28,123 nucleotides of DNA from CAYXTC01 sp964479375 (GCA_964479375.1 CAYZKD010000008.1:1-28123); one strand, 5' to 3'. Counted from the first letter of the stretch, positions 5,744 through 14,834 are shown. Numbers and translations: made by a program. Notes: generated from the letters alone by a model not told the origin.

Positions 5744-7855
5744 ATGAACCTCACCACCCCTATAGAAAGAATCCCCAAGGTGGGGTCCTTCCGAAAAAAG
5801 GGCTTAAAAAAACTAGGGATAGCCACTGTTCAGGACTTCCTTTTCCATTTTCCTCATAGATATGAGGATTTTTCTAATATAGTTCCTATTTCCAAGATAA
5901 AGGTAAACCAGATATGCACTCTCCAGGGAAAGATAACAGAAGTTGAGACAAGCAAAACATGGAAGAAAAGAATGGTTATTACAGAAGCCCTTATCCAGGA
6001 CAGAACAGGAACCATAAAGGCTGTTTGGTTTAACCAGCCCTACCTTACTAAATCTCTTAAAAAAGGAGGCAATCTTCTGCTTTCCGGAAAAGTGGTTTTC
6101 AAAAAGGGAGAGGTATATTTGTCAAATCCCATATTCGAGAAGACCCTGAGCAGAAAAGGCACCCATACGGGCAGAATAGTTCCCGTGTACAGGGAAACAA
6201 GAGGTGTCACTTCCCGATGGATTAGAAGCATTCTGAAACCACTTCTGTTTGAGTTTCAAAACAAAATCCAAGAATACCTGCCGGAAGATATTATGAAAGA
6301 AAATAACCTCCTCCCCGTTGACAAGGCCTTGTGGCAAATTCATTTTCCAGACTCTCAAAAATCAATAGAAAGGGCAAAATACAGATTTTCTTTTGAAGAA
6401 CTCTTTTTGATTGAACTTTTTGTCAACAGAGAAAGGATGAAATTGGAAAAAGAAGATTCTGTTCCAATTCCTATAAACTTGGACATAGTGAAAAGATTGG
6501 TTAAGTCCCTGCCTTTCAAGCTCACAGATCCCCAAAGAAAATCTACCTGGCAGATTCTGAAAGACACTGAGAAAAAAAGGCCCATGAACCGGCTCTTGGA
6601 AGGAGATGTGGGTTCTGGAAAAACAATTGTAGCAGCCATTGCTTCTTTGAATGCAGTCAAGGAAGGATATCAGGTGGCCATCATGACCCCTACTGAAATT
6701 TTAGCCAAGCAGCACTTTAAAGAGATTTCAGACACCTTGCAGGATTTTAAGGTTAATATGGGGATTTTAACAGGAAAACAGGACCAATGGCGCTCCAAGA
6801 AATTAAGAAACCAGGTGGTAGAAATCTCAAGGGAAAAGCTTATTGAAAAAACAAAGGGAAAGATAAGTCCTGAAACCGGAAACCTGATTCCGGGCATAGA
6901 TATTTTAATAGGAACCCATGCCCTAATCCAAGATCAAGTTAAATTTGGCAGGCTGGCTTTGGTTGTTTTAGACGAACAGCACAGATTCGGAGTCAAACAA
7001 AGAGCCAAGCTATGCGCCAAAGAAGGCCCTGTCCCCCACTTTCTTTCTATGACAGCAACTCCTATCCCAAGGACTCTGGCCTTAACTTTATACGGCGACT
7101 TAGATCTTTCTATTATTGACGCTCTTCCCCAAGGAAGGAAGAAGATTAAGACCAAAATAGTAGAAGACAAGCAAAAAATCTATGACTTTATAAGAAAAGA
7201 GGTTAAAGGAGGGAGGCAGGCCTTTGTCATCTGCCCCCGCATTGAAGAGAATGAAGAAACAGACATACAAATGAAATCTGTGAAGAAAGAGTATGAGTAT
7301 CTTTCTCAAGAGATTTTCCCCAACCTAAACATGGCTATGCTCCACGGAAAAATGAATTCTAAAGACAAAGAAAAAACAATGCAGGATTTTAAGAACAAAA
7401 AAACAGATATTCTCGTTTCTACTTCCGTAGTAGAAGTAGGTATTGACGTTCCCAACGCCACTGTAATGCTTATTGAAGGAACGGACAGATTCGGCCTAGC
7501 CCAACTCCACCAGTTCAGAGGGAGAGTGGGAAGGGGAAAGCAGCAGTCATACTGCTTTTTATCTTCAGAGTCTGGCTCCCAAAAAACAAAAAGAAGGCTT
7601 AAGGCCCTGGTTAACTCAGAAGACGGTTTTGCTCTCTCAGAAAGAGACCTTAAGATCAGGGGGCCCGGAGACTTCACGGGAATAAGACAATGGGGAATCC
7701 CGGACCTTGTGATGGACTCTCTAAAGGACATTCCTTTGGTGAAAAAAACAAGAGAGCTGGCCAAACAAATTCTGGAAAAAAACCCTGACTTAAAAAAATA
7801 TCCCTTATTGAAGAAAAAACTAAAAAAGTTCGGCGAAAATATTCACTTAGAATAG
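5744..7855 (+). CDS. recG: ATP-dependent DNA helicase RecG
   Basis: 703 aa from ATG 5744; a longer in-frame ATG at 5684 lies inside the tRNA and is rejected. The N-terminal wedge/OB domain (about 1-240) begins with the typical PIERIPKVGS and contains LFHFPHRYEDF. Helicase motifs: Walker A GDVGSGKT (287-294), DEQH (410-413), SMTATPIPRTLA, then in domain 2 STSVVEVGIDVPNATVM and QFRGRVGRG. The C-terminal SERDLKIRGPGDFTGIRQ block is RecG-specific. Known: RecG remodels stalled forks and Holliday junctions. Length is near the E. coli protein (693). It begins one base after tRNA-Arg, so its message is probably released by tRNA 3' processing and has almost no leader. It ends 1 bp from the convergent glycosyltransferase gene. 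Confidence 0.97.
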   Translation: MNLTTPIERIPKVGSFRKKGLKKLGIATVQDFLFHFPHRYEDFSNIVPISKIKVNQICTLQGKITEVETSKTWKKRMVITEALIQDRTGTIKAVWFNQPYLTKSLKKGGNLLLSGKVVFKKGEVYLSNPIFEKTLSRKGTHTGRIVPVYRETRGVTSRWIRSILKPLLFEFQNKIQEYLPEDIMKENNLLPVDKALWQIHFPDSQKSIERAKYRFSFEELFLIELFVNRERMKLEKEDSVPIPINLDIVKRLVKSLPFKLTDPQRKSTWQILKDTEKKRPMNRLLEGDVGSGKTIVAAIASLNAVKEGYQVAIMTPTEILAKQHFKEISDTLQDFKVNMGILTGKQDQWRSKKLRNQVVEISREKLIEKTKGKISPETGNLIPGIDILIGTHALIQDQVKFGRLALVVLDEQHRFGVKQRAKLCAKEGPVPHFLSMTATPIPRTLALTLYGDLDLSIIDALPQGRKKIKTKIVEDKQKIYDFIRKEVKGGRQAFVICPRIEENEETDIQMKSVKKEYEYLSQEIFPNLNMAMLHGKMNSKDKEKTMQDFKNKKTDILVSTSVVEVGIDVPNATVMLIEGTDRFGLAQLHQFRGRVGRGKQQSYCFLSSESGSQKTKRRLKALVNSEDGFALSERDLKIRGPGDFTGIRQWGIPDLVMDSLKDIPLVKKTRELAKQILEKNPDLKKYPLLKKKLKKFGENIHLE

Positions 7856-7856
7856 A

Positions 7857-9383
7857 TTACCTCCTCCTAAACTTCTCTGTCACCCAAAAGCCCATATACT
7901 TGCCCAGCATCAACCTGGTTTGGGCATCCAGAGCAGGAAGAGAACCGAAAAATATCATATTAATAGGAAAAAGAGCCCATCCGAAGAAAAAAACTATATA
8001 CTTCCACTTCCCATACTTCGGAGGCCTGGGAGGCAAAAGCAGAAAACTGAAATAAATGGATAATATTAGCCCGATCATGGCCAGAGTCATAATCTTGCTT
8101 ATCACCTTGGGCAGACTGTAAGACATTATGGTATGGGAAAAATCCGTGTTTCCTAAAGCCAGGGGCAACCACCCTAGAACCAGTATTAAAATGCTGGCCG
8201 TAGCCCAGGAAAAATGCCCCTCTATCAATTCCAGGGCTCTTCTCATCTTCTCCAGAAAAGAAATATTTTTGTTCTTTAAAAAACCAAAAAGAAAATAAGG
8301 GATGTCTTCTGCCCCATAAGCCCATCTCCTCTGCTGCTTGTAGATATTGATTATTGTCCTGAAAGTATTTCTGGCAACGTTGGAATCCATGGAAACAGGA
8401 TAATAAAGGGGTTTCACCTGATAATCCCCGTCGTATCTTAAAAAGCACTGCCAAAAAATCCTGGAGTCGTCTGCTACAATGTTAGTCTGCTTATATCCCA
8501 CCTCAACTAAGGCCTTAAGGCTCATAGAGTGGGAAGAAAAAGTAACCAGTTTTTCCGGTCTTTCCTGATTCATGGTGTGCCAAAAAGTGGAAGAGAAGGA
8601 AAAAATCCTGGAAAAAACGGGTGCCTGCCAGATATTGTTAATATATAAAGGAACCGGTTGAAAACTGGTCCTAGTGGGTTTTTCTGAAGTTAGGTAATTG
8701 TAAGTAAGACAACTGAAATATTGGGGGAAGACACAAGTGTCTGCGTCAAAAGAAGAAAATATTATATCCTCAATAGGAATATCCATTTTATCAATAATCT
8801 CTTTTTTTGCTTTTTTTGCAGCCCAGGTTTCATTAGACCCCTTCCCCGCGATCTCCCCCTTTCTGCCCGAAGGATGCCAAGTAACTAAAAACTTAAAAAA
8901 CACGGGGGAAAATTCTTTTTTTATCTCCCTGGCTGTTTTTTCAACCTCTCCTTTCGCCTTTTCTTCGCAAGCTAAAACCGCTACCATTTTTTTCTTAGGA
9001 TAGTCCGCCTCTGCTAAAGAATTAAAGGTGTCCCTGACAACCTGATAGGACTCTTTATACATGGGCACTACAACCAGGTGGCGTATTCTCTCCCAACTTT
9101 TAACAGTTCTCACTTTTCTTATCCAATCAGTTTTTTCGTTCTTCCTCACTATTTTATACCCCGACCATAAATGAAGAGAAAAATAGATAGTGCGAAAAAA
9201 CCAGAATACGGTAAAGACTATTATAAAAACTGCAACCCAAAAGGGCCGCAACCAGGAAAGAAGAAGGGCCAGCGAAAGGGCTGACCAACTTAGAAATCCG
9301 GGAAGAATCTCGAAAAAGCGATAGATAGTTCTATCTTTAGTGTTTTTAATTTCAGATGCCCGGGCTATTTTGAGATAATCCAC
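7857..9383 (-). CDS. Membrane family-2 glycosyltransferase
   Basis: 508 aa, GTG start. Two hydrophobic segments at the N-terminus (about 30-70), then a cytosolic GT-A domain beginning HLVVVPMYKES; the UDP-sugar/metal motif DAD at 213-215 (SSFDADTCV); and the acceptor-side QQRRW at 350-354 (KQQRRWAYGAED). At least three further membrane segments follow (about 390-480). Known: this is the cellulose-synthase/hyaluronan-synthase-like GT2 layout, with processive-type Q-x-x-R-W. Inference: it makes or exports a surface polysaccharide or glycosylates a lipid; the sugar is unknown. It is monocistronic and convergent with recG, without a visible terminator in the 1-bp gap. The insert WHPSGRKGEIAGKGSNETWA is a predicted donor-site loop. 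Confidence 0.85.
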   Translation of the reverse strand: MDYLKIARASEIKNTKDRTIYRFFEILPGFLSWSALSLALLLSWLRPFWVAVFIIVFTVFWFFRTIYFSLHLWSGYKIVRKNEKTDWIRKVRTVKSWERIRHLVVVPMYKESYQVVRDTFNSLAEADYPKKKMVAVLACEEKAKGEVEKTAREIKKEFSPVFFKFLVTWHPSGRKGEIAGKGSNETWAAKKAKKEIIDKMDIPIEDIIFSSFDADTCVFPQYFSCLTYNYLTSEKPTRTSFQPVPLYINNIWQAPVFSRIFSFSSTFWHTMNQERPEKLVTFSSHSMSLKALVEVGYKQTNIVADDSRIFWQCFLRYDGDYQVKPLYYPVSMDSNVARNTFRTIINIYKQQRRWAYGAEDIPYFLFGFLKNKNISFLEKMRRALELIEGHFSWATASILILVLGWLPLALGNTDFSHTIMSYSLPKVISKIMTLAMIGLILSIYFSFLLLPPRPPKYGKWKYIVFFFGWALFPINMIFFGSLPALDAQTRLMLGKYMGFWVTEKFRRR

Positions 9384-9425
9384 GCTTTTTAACTATTTTC
9401 TATTATTATTCCCTTAATCCATCTC

Positions 9426-10051
9426 TTAATTCTGAAAAAGTTCTGGCGCTTTCCGACAGACAGATTCAAGGTACCATACAAGGGGCGCTTTCTTTTGCTC
9501 CCTCAGCTTATGCATTGGGTAATACGAAACTGCTCTCTCGGAATATTGATCGCCCCAGCCCAGAATATAAAAGTTTTCTCTTCGTTAATGCCTGGATAAA
9601 TATGGGTATCTGCCCTTAATTTGTCCTCTGGAACGCAAATAATTTCTCTTAAAAAGCGCGGATATGCCTTGATCGTGTCTGAATCAGAATTAGTAAAACA
9701 AACCCCATGTCCCTTCCCTGTAATATCTCTGGTGCCCCTCTGACCAATAAAGCACGCTACCCAACAATTTTAATTCGTATTCTGAAAGCGGTTTAATCTG
9801 CTTTTTACGAGATTCTAATGTCTTATAATTTTCAATTTGAATCCTGCGCGTGCAACTTTTATTATATTCAGTCAGATAAATCAGGCTTTTCCTGTCTTTC
9901 TCTTTCAAAATTTACGGAGGGGATGCAAGAAATTCCAAATTCTTGAACCATCTACCAAGAGCGCTTTCAGGAACACCTAACGTTTTTTTATTTCCCCACA
10001 ACTCTCTCCTTTCAGACGGAGGTTGAGTGCTTTTTTGTGTCTGGAATTAAT
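9426..10051 (-). pseudogene. Decayed HTH / LAGLIDADG-like protein gene
   Basis: Reading the minus strand from the tRNA-Glu 3' end: an N-terminal part RHKKALNLRLKGESCGEIKK continuing TLGVPESALGRWFKNL (a helix-turn-helix), then an in-frame TAA after LASPP. The same frame continues with KEKDRKSLIYLTEYNK and LSEYELKLLGSVLYWSEGH, and a frameshift near 9705 leads to TNSDSDTIKAYPRFLREI, CVPEDKLRADTHIY, EEKTFIFWAGAINIP, stop at 9426-9428. The joined frames resemble a family common in CPR genomes (HTH plus a 'LLGxxLYWxEG' block similar to a LAGLIDADG helix), which I know only as hypothetical or homing-endonuclease-like. At least one nonsense and one frameshift mutation mark it as dead. It directly abuts tRNA-Glu. 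Confidence 0.7.
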
Positions 10052-10054
10052 GTG

Positions 10055-10126
10055 TGACCCCGACGGGAGTCGAACCCGTATTTCGACTTTGAAAGAGTCG
10101 TATCCTAACCGTTAGATGACAGGGCC
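10055..10126 (-). tRNA. tRNA-Glu(TTC)
   Basis: 72-nt cloverleaf. Acceptor GGCCCTG pairs with CGGGGTC (two G-T pairs) plus discriminator A; anticodon arm CGACT-CTTTCAA-AGTCG gives TTC; T-arm ACGGG-TTCGACT-CCCGT. CCA is not encoded. A pseudogene begins within a few bases of its 3' end. Confidence 0.95.
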
Positions 10127-10136
10127 AAGTTTTACC

Positions 10137-10165
10137 ATTCTAACTTTAAAAACCGCAGAAATCAA
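10137..10165 (-). promoter_or_regulatory. Promoter of tRNA-Glu
   Basis: Minus strand TTGATT (10160-10165), 17-nt spacer, TAGAAT (10137-10142), 10 bp upstream of the tRNA 5' end. Spacing and -10 are identical to the tRNA-Ser promoter at 5604-5632. Confidence 0.65.
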
Positions 10166-10171
10166 CCCCCT

Positions 10172-10348
10172 GCACTCTCCTATGATACACTTTAAAATCA
10201 TGTTGCAAAATTAATCTGCGGGGGCCGGTCCTCTGCAGAAAATTGTGGGAGGCCCGTCCTCCCACATTTTAAAGATTAAACCAAGAAACGCCTTATGAAA
10301 TGTTTTACGCAAAAGAAAAAAATAAAAATGTTTCACTTTGGAATAGAA
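10172..10348 (+). repeat. Mosaic intergenic repeat, copy 1 (blocks a-b-c)
   Basis: This 10127-10405 gap holds no gene. It contains three blocks that recur at the right end of the window: a (10172-10211, CTCTCCT...ACACTTTA...AAATCATGTTGC), b (10239-10268, a hairpin TGTGGGAGG-CCCGT-CCTCCCACA) and c (10302-10348, TTTTACGCAAAA...TTTCACTTTGGAATAGAA). A second weak hairpin (CTGCGGGGG...TCCTCTGCAG) lies between a and b. Blocks a and c are inverted in the other copy and the order differs. Function unknown; could be a mobile non-coding element or a structured RNA. Confidence 0.65.
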
Positions 10349-10405
10349 CTCGTCTCGGCTTGAACACCTCTTTCAATTTTAACCAACTTCAGATAGTATT
10401 AAAAT

Positions 10406-11488
10406 ATGAAAATCCTAGGAATTGACACATCCTGCGACGACACTGCCGTTTCGGTGGTCAAAAAAAATAAAGAGATCAATATTCTCTCTAATGTTGTTTC
10501 TTCCCAGATAAAAATCCACAAAAAGTGGGGCGGGGTTTATCCTACTTTAGCTAAGAGAGCCCACGAGAAAAACCTAGTGCCTGTTTTAAAAAAAGCCTTA
10601 AAAGAAGCCAATCTTTTAAAAAGATCAAAGCAAAAGAAAGTTTCTCTTCAAATGCGGGAAAAAGAACTTGCCAAAAAACTCGGATTTTTTCTTCAGAAAT
10701 ACTCCAAGCCCAAAATAGATCTCATAGCAGTAACAAGAGGGCCGGGCCTGGAGCCTTGCCTCTGGACGGGCATAAACTTTGCCAAGGCCATAAGCGAACA
10801 ATGGAATATTCCTTTAATGCCCATTAATCATATTGAAGCTCATATGCTGGCTAATTTCAAAAACAAAATCTCTTTCCCCGCCATTGCCCTGATCGCCTCA
10901 GGAGGACATACCCAGATAGTGTTGATGAAAGATTTTAAAAAATACGTGCTTTTAGGAGAAACCAGAGACGACGCAGCAGGAGAATGTTTTGACAAAACGG
11001 CCAGAATCTTAGGATTAAACTACCCCGGAGGGCCTGAAATTGCCAAAAAAGCAGAAAAGTCTCCCAAAGTTCCCAAACTGCCCAGACCCATGATCAACCA
11101 AAAAAATTATGACTTCAGTTTTTCCGGCTTAAAAACGGCAGTGCTCTACAATTACAAAAAGCAGCCCAACAGAAAAACAAAAGAATATATCCGGGGGATG
11201 GCTTTTGAAATCCAAGATGCCATAACAGACATACTGGCTAAAAAAACAATTAAGGCAGCCAGAGATCATAAGGCAAAGTCCATATTGTTAGGAGGCGGAG
11301 TCGCAGCCAACAAAGAACTGAGAAAAAAGTTTAAAGAGAAAGCAGGCCCCGGCGTTCAGCTTCTCATCCCCTCTCAAAACATGTGCACAGACAACGGCGC
11401 CATGATAGCCATCGCCGCCTCCTTTTACTCTGATTGCCCTGACAAAGGAATAAAGGACGCAAAGGCTAACGCAAATGTAGGAATATAA
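10406..11488 (+). CDS. tsaD: tRNA N6-threonylcarbamoyladenosine transferase
   Basis: 360 aa. Opens MKILGIDTSCDDTAVSVV, the TsaD/Gcp signature. The metal-binding histidines H142 and H146 are in NHIEAHMLAN. Further ASKHA motifs: IASGGHTQIVLM, DAAGECFDKTARILGL, FSFSGLKTAV, LGGGVAANKELR and CTDNGAMIAIAA. Known: TsaD transfers the threonylcarbamoyl group made by TsaC to A37 of ANN-decoding tRNAs, working with TsaB and TsaE. Compared with typical TsaD there is an extra Lys/Arg-rich helix at about 72-98 (KRSKQKKVSLQMREKELAKK). The gene is followed 28 bp later by valS; the start lies in the leader TTAAAATATG with no Shine-Dalgarno. Confidence 0.96.
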   Translation: MKILGIDTSCDDTAVSVVKKNKEINILSNVVSSQIKIHKKWGGVYPTLAKRAHEKNLVPVLKKALKEANLLKRSKQKKVSLQMREKELAKKLGFFLQKYSKPKIDLIAVTRGPGLEPCLWTGINFAKAISEQWNIPLMPINHIEAHMLANFKNKISFPAIALIASGGHTQIVLMKDFKKYVLLGETRDDAAGECFDKTARILGLNYPGGPEIAKKAEKSPKVPKLPRPMINQKNYDFSFSGLKTAVLYNYKKQPNRKTKEYIRGMAFEIQDAITDILAKKTIKAARDHKAKSILLGGGVAANKELRKKFKEKAGPGVQLLIPSQNMCTDNGAMIAIAASFYSDCPDKGIKDAKANANVGI

Positions 11489-11516
11489 AGCAGGGTGTGA
11501 TAAAATAAGAGAGAAT

Positions 11517-13562
11517 ATGAAACTGCCGAAATCTTACAACCCCAAAGAGGTGGAAGACAAAACTTACAGATTTTGGGAAAAATCCGGGTTTTTTAATCCG
11601 GATAACTTAAAGGCAAAAAAAGGCGCCTTTACTGTAGTCATACCCCCTCCGAATATTACAGGAAACCTTCATATGGGCCATGCCCTAAACTCAACTGTAC
11701 AAGATATTGTAGTAAGAAAAAAGAGGATGCAGGGATACAAAACCCTTTGGCTGCCGGGCACAGACCACGCAGGCATTGCTACCCAAAATGTGGTGGAAAA
11801 AAAACTAAAGAAACAAGGCTTAACCAGATTTGGCTTGGGAAGAGAGGAATTTGTTAAAGAGATATGGAAGTGGAAGAAAAAGTACGGCAGCATTATTTTA
11901 AACCAGTTAAAAAGAATCGGTGCTTCCTGCGACTGGTCCAGAACCCGCTTCACGATGGATAGGAAGTACAGAAAGGCCGTTGAAAAGGCCTTTCTCTATT
12001 ACTACAAAAAGGGCTTGATTTACAAAGAGAAAAGAGTAATAAACTGGTGCCCCAGGTGCGGCACCAGTCTTTCTGACCTGGAATTAGAGTATAGGGAAGA
12101 GAAAGGAAATCTTTGGTATATTAAATACCCCCTGAAAGAAGGCGGGCACATTGTAGTAGCCACCACCAGACCCGAGACTATGCTCGGAGATACCGCTGTG
12201 GCAGTAAGCCCCAAAGATAAAAGGTACAAAAACCTAATAGGGAAGAGGGTAATTCTTCCTCTGGTAGAAAAAGAAATCCCTGTTGTTTCAGACAGGCTGG
12301 TGGATAAAAATTTCGGCACAGGAGCCTTGAAAGTTACTCCGGCCCATAGCCCTACCGACTTTAAGATAAAAGAAAACCATGGCCTGAAAATGACAGAGGT
12401 AATCTCCGAAAAGGGAACCATAACAAAGCAGGCGCCCAAAAAGTACCAAGGACTAAAGATCTTGGAGGCGAGAGAAAAAGTAGTGGAAGACCTAAAAAAA
12501 GAAGGTCTTATCGAAAAAATAGCAAATTTTCCCCATCAGGTTCCCAAATGCTACAGATGCGACACCTTGGTAGAATTAATCCCTTCCCTCCAGTGGTTCC
12601 TGAAAATGAATGAATTAGCCAAACTAGCAGAAAAGCCCGTTAGACAGGGGGGAATTAAGTTCCATCCCTCAAATTTTAAAAAGCCCTACCTCGACTGGCT
12701 GAAGAATATAAAGGACTGGTGTATTTCCAGACAATTATGGTGGGGGCACAAAATCCCGATTAAGGGGGAACAGGATGTTTTAGACACTTGGTTCAGCGCT
12801 GCCCTGTGGCCTTTTGCCGCTCTGGGTTGGCCTGAGAAAACAAAGGATTTAAAACAGTTCTATCCCACCATCTTCCTTACTACAGCAAGAGATATCATAA
12901 ACCTGTGGGTAGCACGAATGATATTCTCAGGCTTAGAGTTTACCAAAAAGACTCCTTTTAAAGACGTTTACGTCCATGCCACCGTTTTAACAAAAAACGG
13001 AAAGAGAATGTCCAAATCCTTGGGCACTGGCATAGACCCCTTAGGGCTTATCGAAGAATATGGAGCAGATGCTACCAGGTTCGGCATTGCTTATCAGATT
13101 ATGGGAAATCAAGATATGAAATTCGTGGTGGATAATATTGTCATGGGCAAGAAGTTCTGCAATAAGATATGGAACGCAACCCGCTTTATTTTAATGAATA
13201 CAGAAAAAGAGATAAATGTTTCCAGAATCAACAAAAATAAACTGACCTTAGAAGACAAAAAGATATTGTCTTCCCTAGATAAAACAATTAATTCAGCAGA
13301 CAATTGCCTTGAAAAGTTCCAGTTCGGGAAAGCGGCCCATATATTATACGATTTTTTTTGGCATAGTTTCTGTGACAGGTATATAGAGAAAACAAAGACT
13401 CAAAAAGGGGAGGAGACGGAAAAAGTCCTCCTATACACCCTGGCCACCTCTTTAAAACTCTTGCATCCCTTCATTCCTTTTGTCACAGAAGAGATTTACC
13501 AGAAACTGCCCGTTAAGAAAAAAGCAGAATGTCTAATGATTGAAAAGTGGCCCAAAAAATAA
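11517..13562 (+). CDS. valS: Valyl-tRNA synthetase, short form
   Basis: 681 aa, well below the usual 850-950 aa. Class I signatures are intact: HMGH at 52-55 (NITGNLHMGHALN) and RMSKS at 497-501. The first zinc pair CPRCGTSLSDLELEY, the CP1 editing domain (VVATTRPETMLGDTAVAV; VTPAHSPTDFKI) and the second pair CYRCD are present. Between WWGHKIP and DVLDTWFSAALWPF only about six residues remain, where most ValRS have a longer insert with a zinc module; the C-terminal coiled coil is also absent after the anticodon-binding domain. In the editing motif AHDPxD(Y/F) the first Asp is Ser, the second is kept. Specificity for Val is supported by overall similarity; reduction fits a CPR genome. Confidence 0.93.
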   Translation: MKLPKSYNPKEVEDKTYRFWEKSGFFNPDNLKAKKGAFTVVIPPPNITGNLHMGHALNSTVQDIVVRKKRMQGYKTLWLPGTDHAGIATQNVVEKKLKKQGLTRFGLGREEFVKEIWKWKKKYGSIILNQLKRIGASCDWSRTRFTMDRKYRKAVEKAFLYYYKKGLIYKEKRVINWCPRCGTSLSDLELEYREEKGNLWYIKYPLKEGGHIVVATTRPETMLGDTAVAVSPKDKRYKNLIGKRVILPLVEKEIPVVSDRLVDKNFGTGALKVTPAHSPTDFKIKENHGLKMTEVISEKGTITKQAPKKYQGLKILEAREKVVEDLKKEGLIEKIANFPHQVPKCYRCDTLVELIPSLQWFLKMNELAKLAEKPVRQGGIKFHPSNFKKPYLDWLKNIKDWCISRQLWWGHKIPIKGEQDVLDTWFSAALWPFAALGWPEKTKDLKQFYPTIFLTTARDIINLWVARMIFSGLEFTKKTPFKDVYVHATVLTKNGKRMSKSLGTGIDPLGLIEEYGADATRFGIAYQIMGNQDMKFVVDNIVMGKKFCNKIWNATRFILMNTEKEINVSRINKNKLTLEDKKILSSLDKTINSADNCLEKFQFGKAAHILYDFFWHSFCDRYIEKTKTQKGEETEKVLLYTLATSLKLLHPFIPFVTEEIYQKLPVKKKAECLMIEKWPKK

Positions 13563-13563
13563 T

Positions 13564-14313
13564 ATGGGCTACCCTCTTTACATTTTTTTCGGGCTTCTCC
13601 CCAGCGTTATCTGGCTCCTGTTTTATTTAAGGAAGGATTCCCATCCCGAATCAAGCCGGATGGTTATAAAAATATTTCTCTGGGGAATGCTTATTACCAT
13701 CCCTGCCGCCTTGCTAGAAATAGGCATTTTTTCTTTCCTTATCACTCCCCTTTCCCAATGGATCAAAGGAGGCTCTTTTCTTTTCCTGTTTTTATATAAC
13801 TTTTTCGCCATCAGTTTGATTGAAGAGTTGTCTAAATATCTGGTGGTCAGGGAAAAAATCATCAAGCACTCTGCTTTTGACGAACCAGTGGACGCTATGA
13901 TCTACATGATAATTGCGGCCTTAGGTTTTGCAGCCCTGGAAAACCTTTTAATATTAATTTCTTTCGGAGGCTCTTTTCTTTTAAAAGAGACGGTAAGGCT
14001 TGTTTTCTTAAGATTCATAGGGGCTACTTTCCTGCATGCTTTAGCTTCAGGAATTATTGGATTTTTCTTGGCCCTTTCTTTTTATTACACTCACAGGCGC
14101 ACCCGCTATTATTTGTTAGGATTCCTGATAGCCGTTTCCTTGCACACTATTTACAATTTATCTATAATTAAAATAGTAGAGGACGACAGATACATAATTA
14201 TTTCAGTGATTGTTCTTGCCTTGTCCGGAATATTTGTTTCTTTTGGATTTAAAAGGTTAAAAAAACTAAAAAGCATCTGTAAAACAAATAAATTATGGAC
14301 GAATCATTCTTAG
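13564..14313 (+). CDS. PrsW-like intramembrane protease
   Basis: 249 aa from ATG 13564, 1 bp after the valS stop; an in-frame ATG at 13540 would overlap valS. Hydrophobic throughout, about seven to eight membrane segments. PrsW-family motifs: IEELSKYLVV (the EE-x-x-K motif with paired Glu), DEPVDAMIYMIIAALGFAALENL, FLHALASGIIGFFLA (His) and LHTIYNL (His). Known: PrsW in Bacillus cleaves an anti-sigma factor at site 1 as a glutamic-type membrane protease; the superfamily also includes CAAX-type enzymes. The substrate here is unknown and no anti-sigma factor is visible. It overlaps the hsp20 gene by 19 bp, which suggests coupled expression with the small heat-shock protein. Confidence 0.8.
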   Translation: MGYPLYIFFGLLPSVIWLLFYLRKDSHPESSRMVIKIFLWGMLITIPAALLEIGIFSFLITPLSQWIKGGSFLFLFLYNFFAISLIEELSKYLVVREKIIKHSAFDEPVDAMIYMIIAALGFAALENLLILISFGGSFLLKETVRLVFLRFIGATFLHALASGIIGFFLALSFYYTHRRTRYYLLGFLIAVSLHTIYNLSIIKIVEDDRYIIISVIVLALSGIFVSFGFKRLKKLKSICKTNKLWTNHS

Positions 14314-14834
14314 ACAAACTACAAAAAGACATGGAATCAGAAAAGCCCTCTCAGGAATTTGAGGTAACTACAGTAGGCGACACCCCTAAGAAAAAAGATT
14401 CGCCCCGAGAAAAAACCCATAAATCCTCAAAGAAAGTAAAGGTAAAAGAAGAAAAGGGGGAGAGTCCTGAAAAGCCTGCAAAGTTGAAGGAATCATGGTT
14501 TGAACCAGAGGGTGAACTCGCAATCGATGTCTACCAGACAGACAAAGAACTGGTGATTCAGTCCGCTATTGCCGGAGTGAGGCCTGAAAATCTTGATATT
14601 GTTATAGAAAAAGACCATGTGGTTATCCGAGGCGTCAGAGAAAACCCGGCAGAAAAAGGGGTAGACTATTTCTATAAAGAATGCTACTGGGGAAGATTCT
14701 CAAAAGAAATTATTCTCCCTGCGGAAGTGGATAATTCCAGAGCAGAAGCCGCCATGAACAAAGGAGTGCTGACTATAAAGATGCCTAAGATTGAAAGGGA
14801 GAAAAAGAGAAAGATTTCGGTGAAGTCGCAATAG
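14295..14834 (+). CDS. Small heat-shock protein (Hsp20/alpha-crystallin)
   Basis: 179 aa. N-terminal 70 residues are charged and low in complexity (Lys/Glu/Ser-rich). The alpha-crystallin domain spans about 75-170: ELAIDVYQTDKELVIQSAIA, GVRPENLDIVIEKDHVVIRG, ECYWGRFSKEIILPAEVD, and the conserved (A)-x-x-x-x-G-V-L motif AAMNKGVLTIKMPK. The C-terminal IxV-like segment KISVKSQ ends the protein. Known: an ATP-independent holdase forming oligomers. It overlaps the prsW-like gene by 19 bp. The stop is TAG, and the same frame then stays open for 67 codons (see the next entry). Confidence 0.93.
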   Translation: MDESFLDKLQKDMESEKPSQEFEVTTVGDTPKKKDSPREKTHKSSKKVKVKEEKGESPEKPAKLKESWFEPEGELAIDVYQTDKELVIQSAIAGVRPENLDIVIEKDHVVIRGVRENPAEKGVDYFYKECYWGRFSKEIILPAEVDNSRAEAAMNKGVLTIKMPKIEREKKRKISVKSQ

